From: Ottowia sp.
GTDB taxonomy: Bacteria > Pseudomonadota > Gammaproteobacteria > Burkholderiales > Burkholderiaceae_C
Direction: 5' to 3'
Assembly (NCBI RefSeq): GCF_016703145.1
Contig: NZ_JADJCO010000005.1
Location: 1,266,510 to 1,330,509, forward strand
DNA: 64,000 nucleotides
Shown here: positions 33,815 to 42,226 of the stretch, one piece after another
Position numbering within the stretch: the stretch's first letter is position 1
Layout of the letters: each line of letters starts with the position of its first letter
Made by a program: the position numbers and the translations under genes
The notes under the pieces: generated by a model
Databases searched by the model: none
Told to the model about the DNA's origin: nothing
What the model saw: only the letters and a program-made list of their open reading frames with translations

Positions 33815-34846
33815 TCACCCCCTGCCGGAGACGCCGGCGGATTCGAAGCTGGCCATCTCGCCCAGGATGCGGCAGGCCGATTCCAGCAGCGGCCAGGCCA
33901 GCGCCGCGCCGCTGCCCTCGCCCAGGCGCAGGCCCAGGTCCAGCAGCGGCTCGGCGCCCAGCGCGGCCAGCAGGCGGGCGTGACCGCGCTCGCCCGAGCG
34001 GTGCGCGAACACGCAGCGCTGCAGCACGTGGGGCGCCAGCCGGCTGGCCACCAGCACGGCGCTGCCGGCGATGAAGCCGTCCACCACGATCACGCGCCGC
34101 TCGCTGGCGGCCTGCAGCACGGCGCCCGCCATGGCGGCGATCTCGAAGCCGCCCAGGGCGGCCAGCGCATCCAGCGGCGCGGCGGCGCCGGCGTTGGCGG
34201 CCAGCGCCTCGCGCAGCAAGGCGGTCTTGCGCGCGATGCCGGCGGCGTCCAGGCCGGTGCCGGCGCCGCAGACCTCGCCCACGTCGATGCCGCCCAGCCG
34301 CGCCAGCAGCAGCGCCGCCGCGCTGGTGTTGCCGATGCCCATCTCGCCCAGCAGCAGCGCGTTGCCGGGCAGCGCGCGCGCCGCGCCGATGCCGGCCCGC
34401 AGCGCGCGGGCGCACTGCGCGGCACTCATGGCGGGGCCGATCGAGCAATCCCGCGTGCCGGGCGCGATCTTGTGCCGCACCAGGCCCGGCGCGGACTCGA
34501 ACTCATGCCGCACGCCGCAGTCCACCACCGTCAGCCCGATGCCGTGCTGGCGCGCCAGCACGCTCACGGCCGCGCCGCCGGCCAGGAAGTTGCGCACCAT
34601 CTGCCAGGTCACGTCGCTGGGGTAGGCCGACACGCCGCGCACGGCGATGCCGTGGTCGGCGGCGAACACCACGAGCTGCGGCGCGTGCAGCCGCGGCCGC
34701 TCGCTGCCCAGCACCAGCCCCAGCCGCAGCGCCAGCGCCTCCAGCCGGCCGAGGGCGCCCAGCGGCTTGGTCTTGTGGTCGATCAGGTGGCCGAGGCGCG
34801 CGGCCAGCGCGGCGTCGTGCAGGTCGTCCACGTCGGGAAGGGTCAT
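33815..34846 (-). CDS. cobT: Nicotinate-nucleotide--dimethylbenzimidazole phosphoribosyltransferase CobT
   Basis: A 343-residue CobT, which makes alpha-ribazole phosphate from a lower-ligand base and nicotinate mononucleotide. Visible motifs are IDHKTKPLGALGRLE, VVFAADHGIAVRGVSAYPSD, LLGEMGIGNTSAAALL and RVIVVDGFIAGSAVLVA. The start (ATG complementary to 34844-34846) overlaps the cobQ stop as ATGA. No dimethylbenzimidazole synthase is in the window, so the base must come from elsewhere. Confidence 0.96.
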   Translation of the reverse strand: MTLPDVDDLHDAALAARLGHLIDHKTKPLGALGRLEALALRLGLVLGSERPRLHAPQLVVFAADHGIAVRGVSAYPSDVTWQMVRNFLAGGAAVSVLARQHGIGLTVVDCGVRHEFESAPGLVRHKIAPGTRDCSIGPAMSAAQCARALRAGIGAARALPGNALLLGEMGIGNTSAAALLLARLGGIDVGEVCGAGTGLDAAGIARKTALLREALAANAGAAAPLDALAALGGFEIAAMAGAVLQAASERRVIVVDGFIAGSAVLVASRLAPHVLQRCVFAHRSGERGHARLLAALGAEPLLDLGLRLGEGSGAALAWPLLESACRILGEMASFESAGVSGRG

Positions 34847-36315
34847 GGTGCCGCCAGAGCCTCCAGCACGCCGGGCTCGAACGCTTGCGCCAGCGTGCGC
34901 GCCAAGCCGTCGAACACCGCGTCCAGCGTCGGCGCCCGCGCGCCGAACAGGGCGTGCAGCACGGCCGCGTCCTCGAACAGCCCGTGCAGGTACACGCCCA
35001 GCACGTGGCCGGCGGCGTTCTGCCACGCCAGGCCGGGCACCAGCTCGCGCGCCACGTCGCCGCCGGCCGCCATGGCCGGGTGCTGCGCGGTCCGGCCGCT
35101 GTGGATCTCGTAGCCGGCGCAGGCCACGCCGGACAGCGCCGACCACGCACCCGCCACGTCGCCGAAGCGGACCTGTGTGCGGCGCACGGTCTTGCGCGGC
35201 TCGAAGCCAGTCACCAAGGGCAGCAGGCCCAGGCCAGGTGCGTTGCCGCCGCTCTCCACCCCGTGCAGGTCGATCAGCGCCTCGCCCAGCATCTGCAGGC
35301 CGCCGCACACGCCCAGCACGCGGCCGCCGCGCGCGGCGTGCGCGGCGATGGCCGCATCCAGCCCCTGCGCGCGCAGCCAGGCCAGGTCGGCGGCGGTGGC
35401 CTTGCTGCCGGGCAGCACGATCCAGTCGGCGCCGGCCACGTCGGCCGGGCTGCGCGCCCAGCGCAACTGCACGCCGGGCACGTTCTTCAGCGGCTGGAAC
35501 TCGTCGAGGTTGCTGATGCGCGGGTAGGCCACCACGGCGATGCGCGTGTGCACCGCGCCCGCCGCCGCGCTGGACCCTTCGTCGAACATGCCATCTTCCT
35601 CGGGCAGGCCGTGGTGCCACTGCATGGGAATGGTGGCGACCACCGGCACGCCGGTCAGCCCGCGCAGCATCTCGGGCGCCGGGGCCAGCAGCGCCGCGTC
35701 GCCGCGGAACTTGTTGAGCACGAAGCCGTGGAGGCGCGCGCGGTCGGCCTCGGGCAGCAGCGCCCAGGTGCCGTACAGGTGGGCGAAGGCGCCGCCGCGG
35801 TCGATGTCGGCCACCAGCAGGCAGCGCGCGCCGGCGTGGCGCGCCACGCGCAGGTTGACCACGTCGCTGGCCATCAGGTTGATCTCGGCCGGCGAGCCGG
35901 CGCCCTCGATCACCACCACGTCGTGGCCGGCGCGCAGGCTGTCGAGCGCGGCGGCGATCTGCGGCCACACCCGCTCGCCGCGGCCGCGCCAGGGCAGCGC
36001 GGACAGCTCGCGGCTGACCTGCCCCATCAGCACCACCTGGCTGTGCGTGTCGGCCTCGGGCTTGAGCAGCAGCGGGTTCATGCGCACGTCGGGCGCGGCG
36101 CGGGCGGCCAGGGCCTGGAAATACTGCGCGGAGCCGATTTCACCCTGCTCCCCATCCAGGCCCGCCACGACCCGCGCGTTGTTGCTCATGTTCTGCGCCT
36201 TGAAGGGCGCCACCCTCAGGCCCAGGCGGGCGTAGTGGCGGCACAGCGCGGTGGCGACCCAGCTCTTGCCGGCGCCGCTGCTGGTGCCCAAAACCATGAT
36301 GCAACGCGCGGTCAT
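34843..36315 (-). CDS. cobQ: Cobyric acid synthase CobQ
   Basis: A 490-residue glutamine-dependent amidotransferase that amidates four carboxylates of adenosylcobyrinic acid a,c-diamide. The N-terminal P-loop-like domain starts IMVLGTSSGAGKSWVATALC and continues FKAQNMSNNARV. The C-terminal class I glutaminase domain has GVCGGLQMLGEAL with the catalytic Cys and a later YLHGLFED. It overlaps cobD upstream and cobT downstream by 4 bp each. Confidence 0.96.
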   Translation of the reverse strand: MTARCIMVLGTSSGAGKSWVATALCRHYARLGLRVAPFKAQNMSNNARVVAGLDGEQGEIGSAQYFQALAARAAPDVRMNPLLLKPEADTHSQVVLMGQVSRELSALPWRGRGERVWPQIAAALDSLRAGHDVVVIEGAGSPAEINLMASDVVNLRVARHAGARCLLVADIDRGGAFAHLYGTWALLPEADRARLHGFVLNKFRGDAALLAPAPEMLRGLTGVPVVATIPMQWHHGLPEEDGMFDEGSSAAAGAVHTRIAVVAYPRISNLDEFQPLKNVPGVQLRWARSPADVAGADWIVLPGSKATAADLAWLRAQGLDAAIAAHAARGGRVLGVCGGLQMLGEALIDLHGVESGGNAPGLGLLPLVTGFEPRKTVRRTQVRFGDVAGAWSALSGVACAGYEIHSGRTAQHPAMAAGGDVARELVPGLAWQNAAGHVLGVYLHGLFEDAAVLHALFGARAPTLDAVFDGLARTLAQAFEPGVLEALAAP

Positions 36316-37334
36316 GCGGACGCCTTCAGAGAGGCCATCAGCGCGTCCTGCACCTCGGGCGCCACCACCGCCATGCGCACCCGGCCGGGCAGGCCGAAGC
36401 TGGCGCAGTCGCGCAGCTTGACGCCGCGCCGGCGCAGCGCCGCCAGCCAGGATTTCATGTCAGATTGGTCGTTGGTCCGCATGGGTATTGCACCATCAGC
36501 TACAAAAAAGTTAGCAACGCTGGGTTCGATGCGCCAGCCCGCCCCGGCCAGCAGCGCCGCCTGCCGCGCCTTCCAGCCGCGCAGCGTGGCGCGGCAGTCG
36601 GCCAGCCAGTCCTGCGCCTCGGCGCCGGCCCAGGCGTCGAGCAGGGCCACGCCGTGCGCGCCCAGCGGCCACGACGGCGCCAGCGCCCGCAGGCGCGCCA
36701 GCAGCGCGGCGTCGGCCGCGCGCGGCGCGATGGCGTAGGCGGCGCGCACGCCGGTCAGGCCCAGCGCCTTGTTGGGGGTGAGCAGGCGCCAGGCGCGGTC
36801 CAGCGCCGCCCCGTCCAGCGCCAGCGTGCCGGCCAGGCGGAACGGCTCGTAGGCCTGATCCAGCACCAGCGCCTGGTGCGGCCGCAGCGCCGCCACGCGC
36901 GCGGCCAGGCCCGCGTCGGGCTGGCCCAGCGGGCTGGACGGGTCGCAGGCCCACAGCAGGTCGGCCTGGGCTGGGTCCCGGACCGCCGCCAGCCCCGCCG
37001 CCCGCGCGGCGCGCGCGTAGTCGCCGTAGGCGTGCGGCGGCTGCCAGAACGCGGCGCCGCGCCCCGCCGCGCCGGCCTGCAGCGCCACGGCCACGCTGGC
37101 GCGCTGGATGAACTCGCTGGCGCTGGCGGCGACCACGATGCGCTGCGGCGCCACGCCGTGCCACGCGGCCAGCCGGTCGACCAGCCGTGTGCAGGCCGGG
37201 TCGGGGTAGTGGCGCGCGTCGGCCGCGCGCAGCGCCCGCAGCGCGGCCGGGCACGGGCCGCAGGCGTTGGCGTTGGTGGACAGGTCGTGCGCCGGCACGC
37301 CGTGCGCGTCGGGGCCGCCGTGGACCGGGGTCAC
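36312..37334 (-). CDS. cobD: Threonine-phosphate decarboxylase CobD/CobC-type (PLP)
   Basis: A 340-residue class I/II aminotransferase-fold enzyme that makes (R)-1-aminopropan-2-yl phosphate for the cobinamide side chain. The N-terminus (HGGPDAHGVPAHDLSTNANA) and YPDPACTRL fit the family, and the PLP lysine is in LLTPNKALGLTGVRAAYA. A repeat copy is inserted around residues 285-300 (ANFFVADGAIPMRTNDQSDM), next to the family RPS-SNF-like block, and makes this stretch irregular. Some genomes call this protein CobC; the symbol cobD is used for the decarboxylase here. Confidence 0.9.
   Translation of the reverse strand: MTPVHGGPDAHGVPAHDLSTNANACGPCPAALRALRAADARHYPDPACTRLVDRLAAWHGVAPQRIVVAASASEFIQRASVAVALQAGAAGRGAAFWQPPHAYGDYARAARAAGLAAVRDPAQADLLWACDPSSPLGQPDAGLAARVAALRPHQALVLDQAYEPFRLAGTLALDGAALDRAWRLLTPNKALGLTGVRAAYAIAPRAADAALLARLRALAPSWPLGAHGVALLDAWAGAEAQDWLADCRATLRGWKARQAALLAGAGWRIEPSVANFFVADGAIPMRTNDQSDMKSWLAALRRRGVKLRDCASFGLPGRVRMAVVAPEVQDALMASLKASA
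36452..36514 (+). repeat. Interspersed repeat copy 8, in frame inside cobD
   Basis: The copy reads GATTGGTCGTTGG, TCCGCATGGGTATTGC and CATCAGCTACAAAAAAG in the reference orientation, antisense to the gene. It encodes VADGAIPMRTNDQSD without breaking the frame. Confidence 0.6.
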
Positions 37335-37337
37335 GAT

Positions 37338-37412
37338 GCGGTTACTCCTGAATCAATAGCTTGTGGCGCAACAGGGGAAAGGGCTGCAGCCATATTTTCC
37401 TTGAAACCAGGC
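37338..37412 (-). repeat. Interspersed repeat copy 9 (cbiB/cobD gap)
   Basis: On the minus strand the copy reads TTTCAAGGAAAATATGGC, TGCAGCCCTTTCCCCTG, TTGCGCCACAAGCTATTG. It fills the 82-bp gap between the cbiB stop and the cobD start, one of only two sizeable gaps in the cobalamin operon. Confidence 0.6.
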
Positions 37413-37416
37413 CCGG

Positions 37417-38403
37417 TCACGCCGCCACCTCCGCCAGCACCGCCGCGCAGGCCAGCAGCGTCGCCGCCAGCGCGGTGCGCGCGCCGAGGGCGCAGGCGCG
37501 CAGCGTGTCGGCCGGCTCGGGCGTGTGGCCGCCCTCGCCCAGCGTGTAGACGCCGGGCTTGCGCAGCCGCACGCCCAGCGCGCGCGCCATCGCCGCCATC
37601 GGCCAGCCGCCGTTGGGCGAGGGCGTGCGCGCCGCCTCGCCCCGCAAGCCGCGCCAGCCGCGCGCGCCGCCCAGCAGGACGATCAGCGCGGCGGTCAGGC
37701 GCGCGGGCAGCCAGGCCAGCACGTCGTCGGCGCGCGCCGCCCACTTGCCGGCCCAGGTCCAGTCGCGCGCCACGCCGTTCAAGGAGCGCACGCCCCGGTA
37801 GCCCCACATGGCGTCGGCCGTGTTGGCGAAACGGAACAGCGCCGCGCCCGGCAGCCCCAGCAGCGCGAACCACAGCAGCGGCGCCACCAGCGAGTCGTTC
37901 AGGTTCTCGGCCAGGCTCTCGATGGCGCTCTCGCGCACCTCGGCGGCGCTCAGGCTGGACACGTCGCGGCTCACCAGCCGCGCCAGCCGCGCGCGGCCGG
38001 CGGGCAGCGATTCGGCCAGGGCGTGCTCCACCGCCAGCACCTCGTCGTGCAGCAGGGCCCAGGCCAGCAGCGGCTTCAGGCACAGCCCCAGCGCCAGCGC
38101 CGCCAGCCACGCCGGCTGCGCCAGCACCCATTGCTGGACGAGCCAGCTTGCCGCAAAAATCGCAGCAGCCGCCGCGCACCAGGACAGCGCCGCGAGCCAG
38201 AACACCCTGGCATCGGACAGCCCCCGCAGCGCATCCACCCGCGGCGCCAGCCGCGCGCCGGCCCAGCCGAGGTAGCGGCCCATCCAGGCCACCGGATGCC
38301 AGCGCAGCGGCGGCTCGCCCAGCAGCCGGTCGATGGCCAGCGCCAGCGCGGGGGCGCAGGCGAGCAGCGCGGCGCCCTCGCCCGTGGCGTCGAACCCGAT
38401 CAA
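37417..38403 (-). CDS. cbiB: Adenosylcobinamide-phosphate synthase CbiB
   Basis: A 328-residue integral membrane protein that attaches aminopropanol phosphate to cobyric acid. I start at the TTG complementary to 38401-38403, which overlaps the ogt stop as TTGA; no better start is available. The family block IDRLLGEPPLRWHPVAWMG is at the N-terminus, followed by RDVSSLSAAEVRESAIESLA, ENLNDSLVAPLLWFALLGLP, MWGYRGVRSLNGVARDWTWA and PNGGWPMAAMARAL. Several hydrophobic helices lie between these. Co-occurrence with CobD, CobQ and CobS fits the nucleotide-loop assembly role. Confidence 0.93.
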   Translation of the reverse strand: MIGFDATGEGAALLACAPALALAIDRLLGEPPLRWHPVAWMGRYLGWAGARLAPRVDALRGLSDARVFWLAALSWCAAAAAIFAASWLVQQWVLAQPAWLAALALGLCLKPLLAWALLHDEVLAVEHALAESLPAGRARLARLVSRDVSSLSAAEVRESAIESLAENLNDSLVAPLLWFALLGLPGAALFRFANTADAMWGYRGVRSLNGVARDWTWAGKWAARADDVLAWLPARLTAALIVLLGGARGWRGLRGEAARTPSPNGGWPMAAMARALGVRLRKPGVYTLGEGGHTPEPADTLRACALGARTALAATLLACAAVLAEVAA

Positions 38404-38945
38404 GACAGCAGATCCCTCGGCGGCGCGCCCTCGCGCTCCAGCCCCAGCAGCCACTGCTTGCGCGGCAGCCCGCCGCCGAAGCCGGTCAGGCTGCCGTCGC
38501 TGCCGATGACGCGGTGGCAAGGCACGACGATGGAGATCTTGTTCTGCCCGTTGGCGGCGGCCACGGCGCGCGTGGCGGTGGGGCGGCCGATGCGCTGCGC
38601 CTGCTGGGCGTAGCTGCGCGTCTGGCCGTAGGGGATGGCCAGCAGCGCGTGCCACGCGGCGATCTGGAACGGCGTGCCGACGAGGTCGAGCGGCAGGCCG
38701 AACGCTTGCCGGCGGCCGGCGAAGTAGTCCGCCAGCTCGGCGCGCAGTTGCGCCGCGAGGGGGCCATCGCCCGGCTGGGCGGGGCCGCCGCGCGCGGCCT
38801 CGACCTGGGCCTGTTCGCGGTCCACGCGGGGCTGGCCGGCGAATTCCAGCAGGCACAGGCCACGCTCGGAAAACAAGGCCATCATGCCGCCCAGGGGCGT
38901 GTCGTAAGTGTGCGAGATCAGGGGCGTCATGGCGGGTTCATTCAC
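38400..38945 (-). CDS. ogt: Methylated-DNA--[protein]-cysteine S-methyltransferase
   Basis: A 181-residue Ogt-type suicide DNA repair protein that takes O6-alkyl groups from guanine. The active-site block ISIVVPCHRVIGSDGSLTGF has the acceptor Cys143, and LVGTPFQIAAWHALLAIPYG and TRAVAAANGQNKI form the DNA-binding helix-turn-helix region. It is embedded in the cobalamin operon, 6 bp after cobO and overlapping the cbiB start by 4 bp. No biochemical link to B12 is known to me, so this may be a chance operon passenger. Confidence 0.94.
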   Translation of the reverse strand: MNEPAMTPLISHTYDTPLGGMMALFSERGLCLLEFAGQPRVDREQAQVEAARGGPAQPGDGPLAAQLRAELADYFAGRRQAFGLPLDLVGTPFQIAAWHALLAIPYGQTRSYAQQAQRIGRPTATRAVAAANGQNKISIVVPCHRVIGSDGSLTGFGGGLPRKQWLLGLEREGAPPRDLLS

Positions 38946-38951
38946 AGCTTA

Positions 38952-39533
38952 TCAATCCTCGATGCCGCGCTGCGCGGGCACGCCGGCCTTGAAGGCGTGC
39001 TTGACGAGCTGCATCTCGGTCACCGTGTCGGCGATCCCGATCAGCTCGGGCGGGCAGCGGCGGCCGGTCAGGCACACGTGCACGTCGCGCGGGCGCTGCC
39101 GCAGCGTCCGCAGCACGTCGTCGAGCGGCAGCCAGCCGTAGATGAGCGGGTAGGTGATCTCGTCCAGCACGACGAGGAAGTGCTGGCCGTCCAGGATGGC
39201 CGCCTTCGCCTTCTGCCAGCCGTCGCGCGCCAGTTGGGCGGAGTGGTCCAGGTCCTTGCTCTTCCAGCTGAAGCCGTCGCCCAGGCCCTCGATGGGCAGG
39301 CCGATCTGCTCGAACACGCGGTGCTCGCCGAAGCGCGCGCTGGGCACCTTCATGAACTGGAAGATGCGCACCTGCCTGCCGTGCACGTGCTGGCGGCCGA
39401 AGGCGCGCAGCGCCAGCCCGAAGGCGGCCGTGCTCTTGCCCTTGCCGTCGCCGGTGTGGACGAGGATCAGGCCCCGGCGCTCGCCCTCGGGGCGGTCGTA
39501 CCGTTTCTCAGTGGGGGGTGTCTCGATCTGCAT
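38952..39533 (-). CDS. cobO: Cob(I)yrinic acid a,c-diamide adenosyltransferase
   Basis: A 193-residue CobO/BtuR/CobA-type ATP:corrinoid adenosyltransferase. The P-loop variant HTGDGKGKSTAAFGLALRA (residues about 26-44), RIFQFMKVP, LVVLDEITYPLIYGWLPLD and CLTGRRCPPELI are diagnostic. It adenosylates corrinoids after import by BtuBFCD or during de novo synthesis. The first 26 bp overlap the end of btuD. Confidence 0.95.
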   Translation of the reverse strand: MQIETPPTEKRYDRPEGERRGLILVHTGDGKGKSTAAFGLALRAFGRQHVHGRQVRIFQFMKVPSARFGEHRVFEQIGLPIEGLGDGFSWKSKDLDHSAQLARDGWQKAKAAILDGQHFLVVLDEITYPLIYGWLPLDDVLRTLRQRPRDVHVCLTGRRCPPELIGIADTVTEMQLVKHAFKAGVPAQRGIED

Positions 39534-40308
39534 GAATGGGTTCCTCCTGGGGCAGCGCGACCCAGCTGCCCTGCACGGGCAGCACGCGGATGCGCTCGTC
39601 GAACGCGGCCTGCAGCGCGCGGTGGGTGTCGGGGCTGGCGCAGGGGCCGTGGTGGGCGATGGCGCCGTCCCTGACGATCAGCAGCTCGTCGGCGTGCAGC
39701 GCCACGCCCAGCTCGTGCAGCACGCTGACCACGGTGCCGCCAGCGGCGACCAGCCGGCGCACCACGGCCAGCCAGTCGGCCTGGTGCGGCGGGTCGAGGT
39801 GGGCCAGGGGCTCATCCATCAGCAGCACGGGCGCCTGCACGGCCAGCGCGCGCGCCAGCAGCACGCGCTGGCGCTCGCCGCCGGACAAATCGCCCAGCCG
39901 GCGCGCGCGCAAGTCCCACACCTGCGTGACCTGCAGCGCCTGCCGGGCGGCGGCGTGGTCGGCCTCGGTGGGCGGCGCCAGCCAGGCGCGGTGCGGCAGG
40001 CGGCCCAGCAGCGCGACGTCGTAGGCCGACAGGTCCTCGGCCCCCGGCTCGCCCTGGCCCAGCCAGGCCAGTTGCCGGGCGCGTTCGCGCGCGGGCCAGT
40101 CGCGCAGGTCGCGCCCGTGCAGGGTGACGGTGCCCGCGGTCGGCAGCAGGCCGGCCAGCACGCGCAGCAGGGTCGACTTGCCGGCGCCGTTGGGGCCGAC
40201 GACGGCGGTCCAGCGGCCGGCGGGGAGGCGCAGGTCCAGCGCGTGCAGTATCTCGACTTTTCCCATCAAAGTCCGCGTGGATGTTGCGCTGATAGCTATT
40301 GAAAACAT
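39508..40308 (-). CDS. btuD: ABC transporter ATP-binding protein, cobalamin uptake
   Basis: A 266-residue ABC ATPase with Walker A VVGPNGAGKSTLL (residues about 37-49), signature LSGGERQRVLLARAL and Walker B VLLMDEPLAHLD. It powers BtuC. The start is uncertain: ATG 40308 gives an N-terminus (MFSIAISATSTRTLMGK) encoded by a copy of the interspersed repeat, while ATG 40266 (MGKVEILHALDLRLPAG) would skip it and is closer to the usual family start. It follows btuC by 5 bp and overlaps cobO. Confidence 0.92.
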   Translation of the reverse strand: MFSIAISATSTRTLMGKVEILHALDLRLPAGRWTAVVGPNGAGKSTLLRVLAGLLPTAGTVTLHGRDLRDWPARERARQLAWLGQGEPGAEDLSAYDVALLGRLPHRAWLAPPTEADHAAARQALQVTQVWDLRARRLGDLSGGERQRVLLARALAVQAPVLLMDEPLAHLDPPHQADWLAVVRRLVAAGGTVVSVLHELGVALHADELLIVRDGAIAHHGPCASPDTHRALQAAFDERIRVLPVQGSWVALPQEEPIHADRDTPH

Positions 40309-40312
40309 AGCA
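40254..40312 (+). repeat. Interspersed repeat copy 10, at the btuD start
   Basis: The copy reads GACTTTTCCCATCAAAG, TCCGCGTGGATGTTGCGC and GATAGCTATTGAAAACATAG, antisense to the gene. It covers the first possible start codon and the first 15 or so codons of btuD and abuts the btuC stop. Confidence 0.65.
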
Positions 40313-40313
40313 C

Positions 40314-41309
40314 TCACCGCCCCCCTCCGCCGCGCGTGCGCCGGTACATCAGCCACAGCAGGTAGGTGCCGCCCAGCACGGCGGTGAGCACGCCCACCGG
40401 CAGCTCCTGCGGCGCGATGAGCACGCGCGCCACGATGTCGGCCACGGCCAGCAGCAGCCCGCCCATCAGCGCGGACAGCACCACCAGCGGCCCGTGCGTG
40501 AGCCGCGCCAGCGAGCGCACCAGGTGCGGCGCCGCCAGCCCGACGAAGCCGACCAGCCCGGCCTGCGCCACCGCCGCGCCGGTGGCCAGCGCCAGCACGC
40601 TGACCAGGGCCGCGCGCATGGGCGCCAGCGGCAGGCCCAGGCTGTGCGCGGTGGCCTCGCCCAGGCTCAAGCCGTCGAGCACGCGCGCCAGCGCCCAGGC
40701 CAGCGCCAGCGCCGGCAGCAGCACGGCGGCCATCACGCCGCAGGCCTGCCAGCCGATCAGGCTGGTGTTGCCGAGCATGAAGGCCACCATGGCGGCCAGC
40801 ACCTCGGGCGCGGCCAGCGTCACCAGGTCCTTGACGGCGCCCAGCACGTGGCCCACCACCACGCCGGCCAGCAGCAGGCGCAGCGTGTGCTGCACGCCCT
40901 GCGCCAGCAGCAGCGCCAGCAGCACGCCGCCCAGGGCGCCGACGAAGGCCGCGCCCGTCAGCCCCAGCCTGGGCACCAGCGCCGCGGCCGCCGCCGGCGC
41001 GCCCCACCAGGCCAGCGCCACGGCCACCGCCAGCATGGCGCCGGAGGCGCTGCCCAGCAAGAAAGGGTCGGCCAGCGGGTTGCGGAACAGCCCTTGCGCC
41101 ACCGCGCCGCCCAGCCCCAGCAGCGCGCCGGTCAGCCACGCGCCCAGGGTGCGCGGCAGGCGGATCTCGGCCACGATCTGGCGCGCCACCGGGTCCTGCA
41201 GCGCGTGCCGCAGGCTGTCGAAGCCGGTGCTGCCCACGCTGACGCCCACGGCCAGCGCCAAGCACGCCAGCAGCAACAGCGCCAGCGCGAGCCAGGGCGC
41301 GCGGGTCAC
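40314..41309 (-). CDS. btuC: FecCD-family ABC transporter permease, cobalamin uptake
   Basis: A 331-residue polytopic permease starting at a GTG that overlaps the btuF stop (GTGA). Family marks are IRLPRTLGAWLTGALLGLGG, FRNPLADPFLLGSASGAMLA, GFVGLAAPHLVRSLARLTHG (the BtuD-coupling region) and APQELPVGVLTAVLGGTYL. It forms the inner-membrane channel of the B12 importer with BtuD and BtuF. Confidence 0.94.
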   Translation of the reverse strand: MTRAPWLALALLLLACLALAVGVSVGSTGFDSLRHALQDPVARQIVAEIRLPRTLGAWLTGALLGLGGAVAQGLFRNPLADPFLLGSASGAMLAVAVALAWWGAPAAAAALVPRLGLTGAAFVGALGGVLLALLLAQGVQHTLRLLLAGVVVGHVLGAVKDLVTLAAPEVLAAMVAFMLGNTSLIGWQACGVMAAVLLPALALAWALARVLDGLSLGEATAHSLGLPLAPMRAALVSVLALATGAAVAQAGLVGFVGLAAPHLVRSLARLTHGPLVVLSALMGGLLLAVADIVARVLIAPQELPVGVLTAVLGGTYLLWLMYRRTRGGGGR

Positions 41310-42226
41310 GGCGCCCTGCCCTCCCGCGCGCCCTGGTCGGTGACGCAGCGGGCCATCAGGCGCGCCGCCTCGGGCATGCGTGGGCCGGGGCGCACGAGGA
41401 TGTCCACCTCGTCGAGGCCGAACACGCACACCCGCTGCGCCCGCACCGCGCGCAGGCGCTGCCAGCCGGGGCGCCGGGCCATGTCGCCGGCGCTGCGCGC
41501 GCCGGCCATGATGAGGTCGGGGTCGGCGCGCACCACCAGCTCGGGGTTGATCTTGGGAAACGGCCCCAGCTCCGGCCCGATGATGTTGGCCAGGCCCAGG
41601 GCGCGCAGCATCTCGCCGATGAAGGACTGGGGCCCCGCCGCGTGCGGGCCGCCGCTGGCCTCGAAGTACACGCGCTGGCCGCGCAGCGCGGGCGGCACGG
41701 ACTGCGCGGCGGCGGCCACGCCGGCGTCGATGTCGCGGGCCACGCGCTCGGCGCCGGGCACGGCCAGCAGCTCGCCCAGCTTGCCGATCACGCGCCGCAC
41801 GTCGGCGCCGGTCTTGGGCTCCAGCGCCACCACCTTCACGCCCAGCGCGCGCAGCCGCTCGGACACGCGCGAGGACGTGGCGGCGAGCACCACGTCGGGC
41901 TTGAGCGCGACGATGGCCTCGACGTTCGGGTCCAGCCCGCCGCCGACCTGCGGCAGGCGGCGCACCGCTTCGGGCCAGTTGGAATAGCGGTCCACGCCGA
42001 CCAGCCGGTCGCAGGCGCCGATGGCGCACACGGTCTCGGTCAGCGAGGGCAGCAGGCTGACAACGCGCCGGGGCGGGGCGTCGAAGCGGACGGAAACGCC
42101 GCGGTCGTCGGCGACTTCGTAGGACTGGGCCTGGGCGGGGGCGTGCAGGACGAAGGCGAGGAACAGCAGCCAGGCCAGGCGGTACAGGCCCTGAATAGGG
42201 GTCAGATCAGAATTCATTCGTTTCAT
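41306..42226 (-). CDS. btuF: Cobalamin-binding periplasmic protein BtuF
   Basis: A 306-residue helical-backbone-type solute receptor. The start, the ATG complementary to 42224-42226, overlaps the cobU stop (ATGA). An odd leader, MKRMNSDLTPIQGLYRLAWL, precedes the hydrophobic signal core LLFLAFVLHAPAQA. The mature part has RVVSLLPSLTETVCAIGACD, GVDRYSNWPE and VGGGLDPNVEAIVALKPDVV, typical of BtuF. It delivers corrinoids to BtuCD. Confidence 0.93.
   Translation of the reverse strand: MKRMNSDLTPIQGLYRLAWLLFLAFVLHAPAQAQSYEVADDRGVSVRFDAPPRRVVSLLPSLTETVCAIGACDRLVGVDRYSNWPEAVRRLPQVGGGLDPNVEAIVALKPDVVLAATSSRVSERLRALGVKVVALEPKTGADVRRVIGKLGELLAVPGAERVARDIDAGVAAAAQSVPPALRGQRVYFEASGGPHAAGPQSFIGEMLRALGLANIIGPELGPFPKINPELVVRADPDLIMAGARSAGDMARRPGWQRLRAVRAQRVCVFGLDEVDILVRPGPRMPEAARLMARCVTDQGAREGRAP

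Noticed and set aside
42194..42220. Short AT-richer string (GGGGTCAGATCAGAATTC) at the btuF start
   Set aside because: It resembles strings I vaguely recall as recurring in Proteobacteria, but only one copy is visible here and it lacks the features of the 14-copy repeat.
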